Below, one piece after another: positions 7,111-15,698 of a stretch of 18,307 nucleotides of DNA; the stretch's first letter is position 1; the number at the start of each line of letters is the position of its first letter. The notes beneath the pieces were generated by a model that saw nothing but the letters and a program-made list of their open reading frames with translations, searched no databases and was not told where the DNA came from. This DNA comes from an uncultured Clostridia bacterium (GTDB lineage: Bacteria; Bacillota; Clostridia; TANB77; CAG-508): the NCBI GenBank assembly GCA_949045875.1, contig CARPYP010000011.1:33815-52121 (forward strand). Direction: 5' to 3'. Made by a program: the position numbers and the translations under genes.

Positions 7111-8727
7111 ATGAAAAAATACAATTTTTTAAAATATGTATTTGTAATATTTGTAATAGCATTAATAATATTTGCTGTATACTTAAATAAAAAAGGAAAT
7201 GATGAAAACACAGTAGAAGAAACAGCTCAAGAAAAGGAAGAAAAAAATTTAACAACAATATCAACATTAAGAGTTGCAGCTATAAGTTTAGATACAATAA
7301 ATCCAATAATAAGCAAAAATCAAAACATGCAAGATATATCCAAATTAATATATGAACCAATGTTATCAATTACAGAAGATTATCAGATTGAAAATTGTTT
7401 AGCAAAAGAATGGATAAATTTAAGTGATACTGCTTATGTAATAGTTTTAAAAGAAGGAGTTAAATGGCAAAATGGTGGAGAGCTAACGGCAAATGATGTA
7501 AAATTTACAATAGAGCAAATTCAAGCGATGGGAGGAAACTCAATTTATTATTCAAATGTGCAAAATATAGTAAATGTAGAGATATTGAATACTTATACAG
7601 TAAAAATAACAATAGTTGATAAAATTCCATTTTTTGAATACAATTTAACATTTCCAATAATGTCATCACAATATTATGAAAATGATGCAATCGCAACAAG
7701 TTTAAAAAATAATAATGCACCAGGAACAGGAAAATATGTAATTGGAAATATAACAACAACAGAAATAGAACTAAAAAAGAATAATAATTGGTGGGGACTA
7801 TCAAAAGGAAAAAAATTATCATTAGAAACTATTTTAGTGAAAATGTATACATCAGCTGGTGAAGCATATAATGCCTTTAAGCTAGGAAACCTTGATTTAA
7901 TGACTACACAAAGCTTAAATTATGAAGAACATATAGGAACAATGGGATATAAAACAGTAGAATATATAGGAAGAGAATATGACTATTTAGCACTTAATTG
8001 TTCAAGTGGAGCTCTAAAAAATGAAGAACTCAGAAAAGCAATAAACTATGCAATAGATAAATCAAATATAGTTACATCAGTATATGAAAATAAATATTAT
8101 GTTGCAGATTTCCCAGTAAGTACATCAAACTATTTATATAAAGTAGAAAAAGTAAGCTCTAGTTATAACACCAATAAATCAAAAGAATTATTAGAAGAAG
8201 CTGGATGGGAACTTATAAGTGGAAATTGGCAAAAACAGGAAGAAGGAACAACTATAAGAGCAAGAGTAAATCTAGTAGTAGATGCGAGTAATGCAAAAAG
8301 AATAGTAGTAGCAGAGGAAATAGAAAAGCAATTAGCAGAAACAGGAATAATAGTAAACATAATAAGAGCAAGTTCAACGCAATATGCGAAATATTTAGAA
8401 AATAAAAACTATGATATGATTTTAACAGGTAAACTAATAGGCATTAGTCCTGATTTAACAAGTTATATAGGAAATGGAAATCTATCACAATTTGAAGATA
8501 CAGAAGCAAATGCTCTTTTAAGAGAAATTGCAGATTTATCAGATAATGAAACTGAGTTACAAAACAAATATAAGCAATTAGTAAGATTAATAGAAGAAAA
8601 AAGACCATATGTAAGTTTATACTTTAATAGGGGAACTGTAATATATACACAAGATTTACAAGGAAAAATATCACCAAATTTTTATAATGTATTTTATAAT
8701 ATAGAAGAATGGGTAAGGCAATATTGA
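7111..8727 (+). CDS. Family 5 extracellular solute-binding protein (OppA/DppA-like), membrane-anchored
   Basis: A 538-residue protein of the SBP_bac_5 fold, which captures peptides, nickel or other ligands for ABC importers. The diagnostic region is LAKEWINLSDTAYVIVLKEGVKWQNGGELTANDVKFTIEQI at about 95-137, quoted here by its ends: LAKEW and VKWQNG then LTANDVKFT. Later conserved parts are APGTGKYVIG, LRKAINYAIDKS and the C-terminal YVSLYFNRG. The N-terminus (about 8-26, LKYVFVIFVIALIIFAVYL) is strongly hydrophobic but has no lipobox Cys, so the protein is probably held by an uncleaved signal anchor rather than a lipid. No permease or ATPase genes adjoin it. It could be an orphan receptor using a distant transporter or have a sensory or envelope role. 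It ends the gene run before a repeat and a new promoter. Confidence 0.88.
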   Translation: MKKYNFLKYVFVIFVIALIIFAVYLNKKGNDENTVEETAQEKEEKNLTTISTLRVAAISLDTINPIISKNQNMQDISKLIYEPMLSITEDYQIENCLAKEWINLSDTAYVIVLKEGVKWQNGGELTANDVKFTIEQIQAMGGNSIYYSNVQNIVNVEILNTYTVKITIVDKIPFFEYNLTFPIMSSQYYENDAIATSLKNNNAPGTGKYVIGNITTTEIELKKNNNWWGLSKGKKLSLETILVKMYTSAGEAYNAFKLGNLDLMTTQSLNYEEHIGTMGYKTVEYIGREYDYLALNCSSGALKNEELRKAINYAIDKSNIVTSVYENKYYVADFPVSTSNYLYKVEKVSSSYNTNKSKELLEEAGWELISGNWQKQEEGTTIRARVNLVVDASNAKRIVVAEEIEKQLAETGIIVNIIRASSTQYAKYLENKNYDMILTGKLIGISPDLTSYIGNGNLSQFEDTEANALLREIADLSDNETELQNKYKQLVRLIEEKRPYVSLYFNRGTVIYTQDLQGKISPNFYNVFYNIEEWVRQY

Positions 8728-8754
8728 AATAGAGATTAGAAGTTAGAATATGTA

Positions 8755-8793
8755 GGTGCACCGTTTGGGGGAATACCCGAAACTCGGGACACC
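8755..8793 (+). repeat. Imperfect GC-rich hairpin downstream of the solute-binding protein
   Basis: GGTG at 8755-8758 pairs with CACC at 8790-8793. Inside, CCG-TTT-GGG pairs with CCC-GAAAC-CGG with a two-base bulge. The element opens with TGTAGGTGCACC, which shares its start with hairpins at 10873 and 15637. No run of T follows in either direction, so a canonical terminator is unlikely. Confidence 0.5.
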
Positions 8794-8825
8794 ACTGTGC
8801 CATTGAAAAAAGAATAATCAAACTA

Positions 8826-8854
8826 TTGACACTGTACAAAAAAGCAGATATAAT
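8826..8854 (+). promoter_or_regulatory. Consensus sigma-A promoter of the tig-clpP-clpX block
   Basis: TTGACA at 8826-8831 and TATAAT at 8849-8854 are both perfect and separated by exactly 17 bp. The predicted start is near 8861, about 36 nt ahead of the tig ATG. I see no CIRCE inverted repeat or CtsR heptad repeat around it, so the promoter looks constitutive and strong. Confidence 0.88.
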
Positions 8855-8896
8855 AATAACATTAAAATTAAAAAAAGTAGAGAGGAAGAAAAAGAG

Positions 8897-10180
8897 ATGA
8901 GCATGAAAATCGAAAAAACAGAAAATGCAAATGAATTAAAATTAGAATTTACAATAGAAGCAGAAAAATTTATAAAAGCAATAAAAACAGTATATGTAAA
9001 AAGTTCAAAATATTTTAATATACCAGGATTTAGAAAAGGAAAAGCTCCATTTGAAATAGCAGAAAAAATGTATGGAACAGAAATATTTTATGAAGATGCT
9101 TTTAATGAGATAGTTCCACCAGTATTTGAAGAAGAAATGAAATCAAATAATATTGAACCTGTAAGTAAACCACAAATTGAAGTTAAACAAATGGAAAAAG
9201 GGAAAGATTTAATTTTTACAGCAATTATCCAAACAAAGCCAGAAGTAAAACTTGGAAAATATAAAGGTGTACAAATAAAAAAAATAGAATATCCTGTATC
9301 TAAAGAAGATATTAACAAAGAATTAAATACAATGGCAGAAAGAAATTCAAGACTAGTAGTAGTAGAAGATAGACCAGTTGAAAACAAAGATACAGTTGTA
9401 ATGGACTTTGAAGGATTTGTTGATGGTAAAGCATTTGAAGGTGGAAAAGCAGAAGGATATGAACTAGAAATAGGAAGTAACACATTTATTCCAGGATTTG
9501 AAGATCAAATGGTTGGAATGAAGGTAGATGAAGAAAAAGACATTCAAGTAAAATTTCCTGAAGAATATTTTTCTGAAGAATTAAAAGGAAAAGATGCAAC
9601 ATTTAAGGTTAAAGTGCATGAAATAAAGAAGAAGGAAATACCAGAACTTAATGATGAATTTGCAAAAGACACAAGTGAATTTGATACACTAGAAGAATTA
9701 AAAGCTAGTATAAAAGAAAAGTTAGAAAATGAGAATAAAAATAGAGAAAAATATGAAACAGAAGATGAGGCAATAAAAGCTGTATGTGAAAACACAGAAA
9801 TTGATATTCCATCAGGAATGGTAGAAACAGAAATAGATAACATAGTAAAAGATGTTGAAACAAGACTACAATATCAAGGAATGAATTTAGAAAACTACTT
9901 ACAAATGGTAGGAAAGACAATGGAAGAATTCAGAAAAGAAAACGAAGAACAAGCTAAAATATCTGTAAAAACAAGATTAATATTAGAAGCTATAATAAAA
10001 GAAGAAAAAATAGAACCAGAAGAAGAAGCTATTAATACAAAAGTTACAGAAATGGCAGATACATATGGAAAATCAGCAGATGAATTAAAACAAAATGAAC
10101 AATTCATGAACTATATTAAAAACTTTATAGTAAATGAAAAAGTTGTTAAATTCATCGTTGAAAATGCAAAAATCAAATAA
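8897..10180 (+). CDS. tig: Trigger factor, ribosome-associated chaperone and peptidyl-prolyl isomerase
   Basis: A 427-residue chaperone that docks at the ribosome exit tunnel and shields nascent chains. The ribosome-binding signature GFRKGKAP is at residues 44-51. The FKBP-type isomerase domain follows at about 155-245 (DTVVMDFEGFVDGKAFEGG, then FIPGFEDQMVGM). A helical C-terminal substrate cradle rich in Glu and Lys makes up the rest. The length is typical. I keep the ATG at 8897 rather than 8903 because AGAGGA at 8881 sits 10 nt before it. A consensus promoter lies just upstream and clpP starts 32 bp downstream, the classic tig-clpP-clpX order of many bacteria, which links folding of new proteins to proteolysis. 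Confidence 0.97.
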   Translation: MSMKIEKTENANELKLEFTIEAEKFIKAIKTVYVKSSKYFNIPGFRKGKAPFEIAEKMYGTEIFYEDAFNEIVPPVFEEEMKSNNIEPVSKPQIEVKQMEKGKDLIFTAIIQTKPEVKLGKYKGVQIKKIEYPVSKEDINKELNTMAERNSRLVVVEDRPVENKDTVVMDFEGFVDGKAFEGGKAEGYELEIGSNTFIPGFEDQMVGMKVDEEKDIQVKFPEEYFSEELKGKDATFKVKVHEIKKKEIPELNDEFAKDTSEFDTLEELKASIKEKLENENKNREKYETEDEAIKAVCENTEIDIPSGMVETEIDNIVKDVETRLQYQGMNLENYLQMVGKTMEEFRKENEEQAKISVKTRLILEAIIKEEKIEPEEEAINTKVTEMADTYGKSADELKQNEQFMNYIKNFIVNEKVVKFIVENAKIK

Positions 10181-10212
10181 TTAAATTGAATTAAACAAGG
10201 GAGGAAAAATTA

Positions 10213-10821
10213 ATGTTAGATGAAAAAAATACATTAATACCATACGTAATAGAGCAAACAAACAAAGGTGAGAGATCATATGATATATACTCAAGACTAT
10301 TAAAAGACAGAATAATATTTTTAGGAGAAGAGGTAGACCAAGCAAGTGCAAATGTAATAGTTGCAGAATTATTATTTTTAGAAGCAGAAGATCCAGACAA
10401 AGAAATTTATTTATACATAAATAGTCCAGGAGGTTCTATAACAGCAGGTATGGCAATATATGATACAATTAATTATATAAAATGTCCAGTATCAACAATA
10501 TGTATAGGAATGGCAGCAAGTATGGGAGCAGTTCTATTAGCATCAGGAACAAAAGGAAAACGTTATGCAACACCAAACTCAGAAATTTTAATACACCAAC
10601 CATTAATAATGGGTGGAGGAATACAAGGTCAAACAACAGAAATCAAAATACATGCAGACCATATGGTAAAAACGAGAGAAAAGTTAAACAAAATATTAAG
10701 TGAAAGAACAGGTCAACCATTAGATGTAATCAATAGAGACACTGAAAGGGACAATTACATGACAGCAGAAGAAGCATTAAAATATGGTTTAATAGATGGA
10801 ATAATGGAAAGACCACAATAA
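10213..10821 (+). CDS. clpP: ATP-dependent Clp protease proteolytic subunit ClpP
   Basis: A 202-residue serine peptidase that forms the two-ring, 14-subunit chamber fed by ClpX or other Clp ATPases. The catalytic triad is visible: Ser103 in GMAASMGA, His128 in ILIHQP, and Asp180 in RDTERD. The oxyanion-side SPGGS (71-75) and the handle region around GGGIQGQTTEIKIHA are conserved. Compared with my memory of E. coli and B. subtilis ClpP, there are about three extra residues just after the catalytic His (LIMGGGIQGQ rather than LGGxQGQ). GGGAGG precedes the ATG, and the gene lies 32 bp after tig, so the two are almost certainly co-transcribed. No propeptide beyond a few residues is obvious. Confidence 0.97.
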   Translation: MLDEKNTLIPYVIEQTNKGERSYDIYSRLLKDRIIFLGEEVDQASANVIVAELLFLEAEDPDKEIYLYINSPGGSITAGMAIYDTINYIKCPVSTICIGMAASMGAVLLASGTKGKRYATPNSEILIHQPLIMGGGIQGQTTEIKIHADHMVKTREKLNKILSERTGQPLDVINRDTERDNYMTAEEALKYGLIDGIMERPQ

Positions 10822-10872
10822 AACTAAAACAAGCCTGAATTTAGACATGGACGTGTAACGCATATTTAATAA

Positions 10873-10952
10873 ATTGTAGGGGTATGTTGTAGCGTGCTAG
10901 CAGAAATTAAAGATAATTTTAAAGCGGGTACATTGCAATATGCCCCTATAAT
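10873..10952 (+). repeat. 80-nt imperfect hairpin between clpP and clpX
   Basis: Arms of 29 nt (10873-10901 and 10924-10952) flank a 22-nt A/T loop. The outer part reads ATTGTAGGGGTAT against ATGCCCCTATAAT. By hand I count 27 of 29 positions able to pair in plus-strand RNA, seven of them G-U wobbles, with one C-A and one A-G mismatch. No T-run follows the right arm directly (ATCAAATTTTTT begins after it), so termination is uncertain. It may be a mobile palindromic repeat, an mRNA-stability or processing element separating clpP from clpX, or a weak terminator. Confidence 0.7.
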
Positions 10953-11039
10953 CAAATTTTTTAAATATACAAAAGAATAGAGTATAAAAATGAAACCAAA
11001 TGAAACAATAATAAAATATAATAAATAGGAGGCACGTTA

Positions 11040-12353
11040 ATGCCAAAGAGTAAAGAGAAAAATATAAAATGTTCCTTTTGTGGAAAACCACAAACAGGAG
11101 TAAAAAGAATAATCGCAGGACCAGGAGTATATATATGCGATGAATGTATAGGCGTATGTAGAAATATATTAGATGAAGACGATTTAGAATATGATAATAT
11201 GCAATATGCAATAGAAGAAGAAAAAAAAGAGTTACCAAATCCACAAGAAATAAAAAATATACTAGATGATTATGTAATAGGTCAAGAAGATGCGAAAAAA
11301 ACTTTATCAGTAGCAGTATACAATCATTATAAAAGAATAAATAATCAAGAAGATATTGATGATGTAGAAATTCAAAAAAGTAATGTATTATTACTAGGAC
11401 CTACAGGTTGTGGAAAAACATTATTAGCACAAACATTAGCTAAAATCCTAAATGTTCCATTTGCAATAGCAGATGCAACAACATTAACAGAGGCAGGATA
11501 TGTAGGAGAAGATGTAGAAAATATACTATTAAAATTAATTCAATCAGCTGATTATGATGTAGAAAAAGCAGAACAAGGAATTGTATATATTGATGAAATA
11601 GATAAAATAACAAGAAAGTCAGAAAATCCATCAATTACAAGAGATGTTAGTGGAGAAGGAGTACAACAATCACTCTTAAAAATAATAGAAGGAACAATTG
11701 CTTCAGTTCCACCTCAAGGAGGAAGGAAACATCCTCATCAAGAGCTAATTCAAATAAATACAGAAAACATATTATTTATTTGTGGAGGAGCATTTGAGGG
11801 ACTAGACAAAATTATTAACGAAAGAATAGGAAAAAAATTAATAGGGTTTGGTCAAGAAAAAGATAGTAATCAAGAAATAGATAAATATAAAGCATATGAA
11901 GATTTATTACCACAAGATTTATTGAAATTTGGACTAATTCCAGAATTTGTAGGGAGATTGCCTATTGTAACCACACTAAAAGAATTAAATAAAGAAGCAC
12001 TAATTAAAATAGTTACAGAACCAAAAAATGCATTAGTAAAACAATATAAAAAGCTATTAGAATTAGATGGAGTAGAACTAGAATTTGAAGAGGGAGCACT
12101 ACAAGCAATTGTAAATAAAGCAATAGAAAGAAATACAGGAGCAAGAGGACTTCGTTCAATTATAGAAGAAATAATGAGAGATATTATGTTTGATATACCA
12201 TCAAATAATAAAATTGAAAAATGTATTATAACTAAGGAAACAGTATTAGATCATGAATCACCCAAATTAGTTATAAATGAAAATAAAGAACAAAAACCTA
12301 CAGCAAAAAAGAAAAGAAAAAAAGTAATAGAGAAAAACAAACAAAGTGCTTAG
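11040..12353 (+). CDS. clpX: ATP-dependent Clp protease ATP-binding subunit ClpX
   Basis: A 437-residue AAA+ unfoldase that recognises tagged substrates and threads them into ClpP. The N-terminal zinc-binding domain has four cysteines at 11, 14, 33 and 36 (CSFC, CDEC). Walker A GPTGCGKT is at 120-127 and Walker B IVYIDEID at 181-188. The IGF loop that docks on ClpP is at 268-270 (LIGFGQE). The arginine-finger and sensor region near FVGRLP and TGARGLRS is present. The C-terminus ends in a lysine-rich tail of about 20 residues (KPTAKKKRKK), which is charged and probably disordered. AGGAGG precedes the ATG. The gene follows clpP after 218 bp that contain the long hairpin, so its level may be tuned separately from clpP. 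Confidence 0.97.
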   Translation: MPKSKEKNIKCSFCGKPQTGVKRIIAGPGVYICDECIGVCRNILDEDDLEYDNMQYAIEEEKKELPNPQEIKNILDDYVIGQEDAKKTLSVAVYNHYKRINNQEDIDDVEIQKSNVLLLGPTGCGKTLLAQTLAKILNVPFAIADATTLTEAGYVGEDVENILLKLIQSADYDVEKAEQGIVYIDEIDKITRKSENPSITRDVSGEGVQQSLLKIIEGTIASVPPQGGRKHPHQELIQINTENILFICGGAFEGLDKIINERIGKKLIGFGQEKDSNQEIDKYKAYEDLLPQDLLKFGLIPEFVGRLPIVTTLKELNKEALIKIVTEPKNALVKQYKKLLELDGVELEFEEGALQAIVNKAIERNTGARGLRSIIEEIMRDIMFDIPSNNKIEKCIITKETVLDHESPKLVINENKEQKPTAKKKRKKVIEKNKQSA

Positions 12354-12362
12354 AAAACTGGA

Positions 12363-12403
12363 TAGTGAATGATTAAAAATGAATAATTAATAATTATTCA
12401 CTA
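12363..12403 (+). repeat. AT-rich inverted repeat between clpX and ileS
   Basis: TAGTGAATGATT at 12363-12374 and AATTATTCACTA at 12392-12403 are inverted repeats with 11 of 12 positions matching and a 17-nt loop. There is no following T-run. At 76 bp the whole gap is too short for a T-box leader. Confidence 0.5.
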
Positions 12404-12429
12404 TTAATTATAATATAGGGGGAATATAC

Positions 12430-15400
12430 ATGTACAAAAAAGTTGAATTACCAAATGGTTTTCCTGGAATGGAAAGAGAAGTTTTAAATATGTGGAAAGA
12501 AAACGACATAATAGATAAAAATTTCAAATTGAACAAAGATGGAGAATACTTTACATTTTATGATGGACCACCAACGGCTAATGGAAAACCACATGTTGGA
12601 CACATTTTAACAAGAGTCATGAAAGATATTATACCAAGATATAAAGTAATGAAAGGTTATAAAGTAATTAGAAAAGCTGGATGGGATACACAAGGATTAC
12701 CCGTAGAACTTGAAATAGAAAAGAAACTTGGAATATCTGGCAAAGCACAAATAGAAGAATATGGTGTAGAGAAATTTATCAAAGATTGTAAATCAAGTGT
12801 ATTTAATTATGTCTCACTATGGGAAAAAATGACAAACCAAATAGGTTACTGGGTTGATATGGATAACCCATATGTAACCTATCATAATGAATACATAGAA
12901 TCTATTTGGTGGGCAGTAAAACAAATGTGGGACAAAAATTTAATATATCAAGGACATAAAGTTATGCCATATTGTCCAAGATGTGGTACAGCTTTGTCTT
13001 CACATGAACTTGCTCAGGGATATAAAGATGTAAATGATATAACTTGTATAGCAAAGTTTAAAGTTGATGAAAATAAATACATCCTATCATGGACAACAAC
13101 TCCATGGACATTACCTTCAAATTTAGCTATATGTGTAAATAAAAATTTCACTTATGTAGAAGCTAAACTTAAAGAAGATATTGAAGTAGATGAGAATTGC
13201 AATATGAAACCAGGAGAAATATACATACTGGCTAAAGATTTGTGTGACAAAATATTGGGAGAAGGAAAATACAAAATAATAAAAGAATTTAAGGGTGAAG
13301 AATTATTAGGAACAAAATATGAGCAATTAATGCCATTTGCAAAAGTAGAGGGAAAGGCTTTTGTTGTAATACATGGAGATTATGTAAGTTTATCAGATGG
13401 CACAGGAATAGTTCATATTGCACCCTATGGTGAGGAAGATACTGTTGTTAGAAAACAAAATGGAATAGCATTTATAAATATTGTTGACAAAGATGGAAAA
13501 TTCGTTTCAGAAATTACACCTTGGGCAGGAAAAGATATTAGAAAATGTAATGAAAGTATAATAGAATATTTAAAAAACATGAATCAACTATTTAAAGCAG
13601 AAAGGCATATGCACTCATATCCACATTGTTGGAGATGTGACACACCATTATTATACTATCCAAAGGATAGCTGGTTTGTAGCAATGTCTACATTAAAAGA
13701 TGAACTAGTTGAAAATAACAACAAAATTCATTGGTATCCAGATACAATAAGAACAGGAAGATTCGGAAATTTTGTAGAAAATGTAATAGACTGGTGTATT
13801 TCAAGAGATAGATACTGGGGAACACCACTTCCAATATGGCAATGTGAATGTGGACATGAAGAATGTATAGGAAGCATAAAAGATTTAAAAGAAAAAGGAA
13901 TAAATGTACCAGAAGATATAGAACTTCATAAACCATATATAGATGATGTGCATTTAAAATGCCCTGAATGTGGAAAAGAAATGACAAGAGTAAAAGAAGT
14001 TATGGATTGTTGGTTTGATTCAGGATCAATGCCTTTTGCGCAATTACATTATCCTTTTGAAAATAAAGAATTATTTGAAAAGAATTTCCCAGCACAATTT
14101 ATATCAGAAGCGGTAGATCAAACTAGAGGATGGTTCTATACATTACTTGCTGTATCAACTGCGGTATTTGGAAAATCAGCATTTGAGAATTGTATAGTAT
14201 TAGGACATGTCCTAGACAAAAAAGGATTAAAAATGTCAAAATCAAAAGGAAATGTTGTAGACCCATTTGAAGTAATGGAAGGCGAAGGAGCAGATGCTAC
14301 AAGATGGCATTTCTATACATCAAGTGCACCATGGTTACCAACAAGATTTTCAAAAGAAGATGTTGGGGAAACCTCAAGAAGATTTTTAGGAACTCTATGG
14401 AATGTATATTCATTTTATGTGTTATATGCAGAGATAGATAAAATTAATCCATTAGAACATAAAGGATTTATCTCAGAAAATGTAATGGATAAATGGATAA
14501 TAAGTAAATTAAACACATTAGTAAAATCTGTAGATGAAAAATTAGATGCATATGATATAACAGGAGCAGCACTAGATATAGAAAATTTCACAGATGAACT
14601 TTCAAACTGGTATGTAAGAAGAAATAGAAGCAGATTTTGGGCAAATGCACTAACAGATGATAAATTAGGAGCATTTATGACATTATATAGAGTTTTAGTA
14701 ACACTATGTCAAGTAGCAGCACCATTTGTACCATTTATAACAGAAAATATGTATCAAAACTTAGTAGTATCACTTGATAGGAATGCTAAGGAGAGTGTTC
14801 ATTTAAACATGTGGCCAGAATATTATGTAGAAGAAGTAGATAAAAAGTTAGAAGAAGAAATGGAATTAGCATACAACTTAGTAAAATTAGGAAGAAGTGC
14901 AAGAAACTCAGCAAATATAAAAAATAGGCAACCACTTTCAAAAATGTTAATATCAGAAAAAGCGATTCCAGACTATTATGGAGACATTATAAAAGATGAA
15001 TTAAATATAAAGACAGTAGTACTAGGAGCAGATTTATCAAAATATGTAAACTTTAATATAATGCCTAATTTACCAGTATTAGGAAAAACCTATGGAAAAC
15101 TAATTCCAGAGATAAAGAAATATATATCATCTCAAAATCAAATGGAATTAGCAGGAAAAATCAAAAATGGTGAATCAGTAGTAGCAAAACTAGGAGAAAC
15201 AGAAATAGAATTAAATGCAGAAAATTTACTTGTAACAATGCAAGGAATAGAAGGATTTGCATTTGCAGGAACAGGAACACTAGGTGTAGTATTAGATACA
15301 ACAATAACAGAAGAACTAAAAGAAGAAGGTTATGTAAGAGAATTAATATCAAAAATCCAAAACATGAGAAAAGACAAAGGATTTGAGGTATTAGACAGAA

Positions 15401-15573
15401 TTACATTATATGTAAATGGAAATAAAACATTAGAAGATATTATAGAAAAAAATAAACCAGAAATAAAAAAGGAAACATTAACAATAGAAATTGTATATAA
15501 TGCTGAAAGAAAAGAATATACAGAATGTAATATAAATGGAGAGAAAATAAATATTGATGTAACTAAAATTTAA
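12430..15573 (+). CDS. ileS: Isoleucyl-tRNA synthetase, long (eukaryote-like, IleS2-type) form
   Basis: A cytoplasmic class I aminoacyl-tRNA synthetase that charges tRNA-Ile and edits valine. At 1047 residues it is longer than the common bacterial form of about 930. The HIGH motif appears as HVGH at 55-58 (ANGKPHVGH), and KMSKS is at 601-605 (LKMSKSKGN). GWDTQGLPVE and the editing-domain TTTPWTLPSN are present. Cys-rich knuckles occur at PYCPRCGT, CECGHEEC and CPECGKE. After the anticodon-binding domain there is an extended C-terminal region of the kind found in the eukaryote-like group. In that group, reduced sensitivity to mupirocin is known for several members, but resistance here is not shown. 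The gene starts 76 bp after clpX with an AGGGGGA site and no T-box, and is probably read through from clpX. Confidence 0.97.
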   Translation: MYKKVELPNGFPGMEREVLNMWKENDIIDKNFKLNKDGEYFTFYDGPPTANGKPHVGHILTRVMKDIIPRYKVMKGYKVIRKAGWDTQGLPVELEIEKKLGISGKAQIEEYGVEKFIKDCKSSVFNYVSLWEKMTNQIGYWVDMDNPYVTYHNEYIESIWWAVKQMWDKNLIYQGHKVMPYCPRCGTALSSHELAQGYKDVNDITCIAKFKVDENKYILSWTTTPWTLPSNLAICVNKNFTYVEAKLKEDIEVDENCNMKPGEIYILAKDLCDKILGEGKYKIIKEFKGEELLGTKYEQLMPFAKVEGKAFVVIHGDYVSLSDGTGIVHIAPYGEEDTVVRKQNGIAFINIVDKDGKFVSEITPWAGKDIRKCNESIIEYLKNMNQLFKAERHMHSYPHCWRCDTPLLYYPKDSWFVAMSTLKDELVENNNKIHWYPDTIRTGRFGNFVENVIDWCISRDRYWGTPLPIWQCECGHEECIGSIKDLKEKGINVPEDIELHKPYIDDVHLKCPECGKEMTRVKEVMDCWFDSGSMPFAQLHYPFENKELFEKNFPAQFISEAVDQTRGWFYTLLAVSTAVFGKSAFENCIVLGHVLDKKGLKMSKSKGNVVDPFEVMEGEGADATRWHFYTSSAPWLPTRFSKEDVGETSRRFLGTLWNVYSFYVLYAEIDKINPLEHKGFISENVMDKWIISKLNTLVKSVDEKLDAYDITGAALDIENFTDELSNWYVRRNRSRFWANALTDDKLGAFMTLYRVLVTLCQVAAPFVPFITENMYQNLVVSLDRNAKESVHLNMWPEYYVEEVDKKLEEEMELAYNLVKLGRSARNSANIKNRQPLSKMLISEKAIPDYYGDIIKDELNIKTVVLGADLSKYVNFNIMPNLPVLGKTYGKLIPEIKKYISSQNQMELAGKIKNGESVVAKLGETEIELNAENLLVTMQGIEGFAFAGTGTLGVVLDTTITEELKEEGYVRELISKIQNMRKDKGFEVLDRITLYVNGNKTLEDIIEKNKPEIKKETLTIEIVYNAERKEYTECNINGEKINIDVTKI

Positions 15574-15588
15574 ATATTAGATATGTAG

Positions 15589-15607
15589 GGGCGCCCTTTG
15601 GGCGTCC
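15589..15607 (+). repeat. Short GC-rich hairpin after ileS
   Basis: Left arm GGGCGCCC at 15589-15596 and right arm GGGCGTCC at 15600-15607 pair over eight positions (one G-U) around a TTT loop. It is preceded by ATATGTAGG and followed by GTTGAG. There is no T-tract, so it is unlikely to be a simple terminator. It shares its TGTAGGGG opening with the element 40 bp downstream. Confidence 0.6.
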
Positions 15608-15636
15608 GTTGAGAAAACAGAGAACAAAATATGTAT

Positions 15637-15664
15637 TGTAGGGGTATGGTGCACCGTGACCTCT
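15637..15664 (+). repeat. Second TGTAGGGG palindromic element between ileS and the DUF2000-like gene
   Basis: AGGGGT at 15640-15645 is complementary, allowing G-U pairing, to ACCTCT at 15659-15664. The centre contains the palindrome GGTGCACC. The start TTGTAGGGGTATG is identical to the left end of the clpP-clpX hairpin over 13 bases. This points to a dispersed repeat rather than chance. Confidence 0.55.
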
Positions 15665-15698
15665 ATTCAAAAGAATTACAATAAATGGAGGTATATAA

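Noticed and set aside
8815..8860. CtsR or HrcA (CIRCE) operator at the tig promoter
   Set aside because: TCAAAC and TTGACA are present by chance, but neither the GGTCAAA tandem heptads nor the TTAGCACTC/GAGTGCTAA inverted repeat can be found.
6422..10400. Leu/Phe/Ser-rich minus-strand frames under the GT51, solute-binding, tig and clpP genes
   Set aside because: They are mirror images of A-rich coding sequence, with no ribosome binding sites and no recognisable domains.
11017..11022. TATAAT ahead of clpX as a promoter
   Set aside because: The predicted start would fall on the AGGAGG of clpX, and no good -35 box is present 17 bp upstream.
12409..12414. TATAAT ahead of ileS as a promoter
   Set aside because: It is so close to the ribosome binding site that the transcript would start inside it, and no -35 box is properly spaced.
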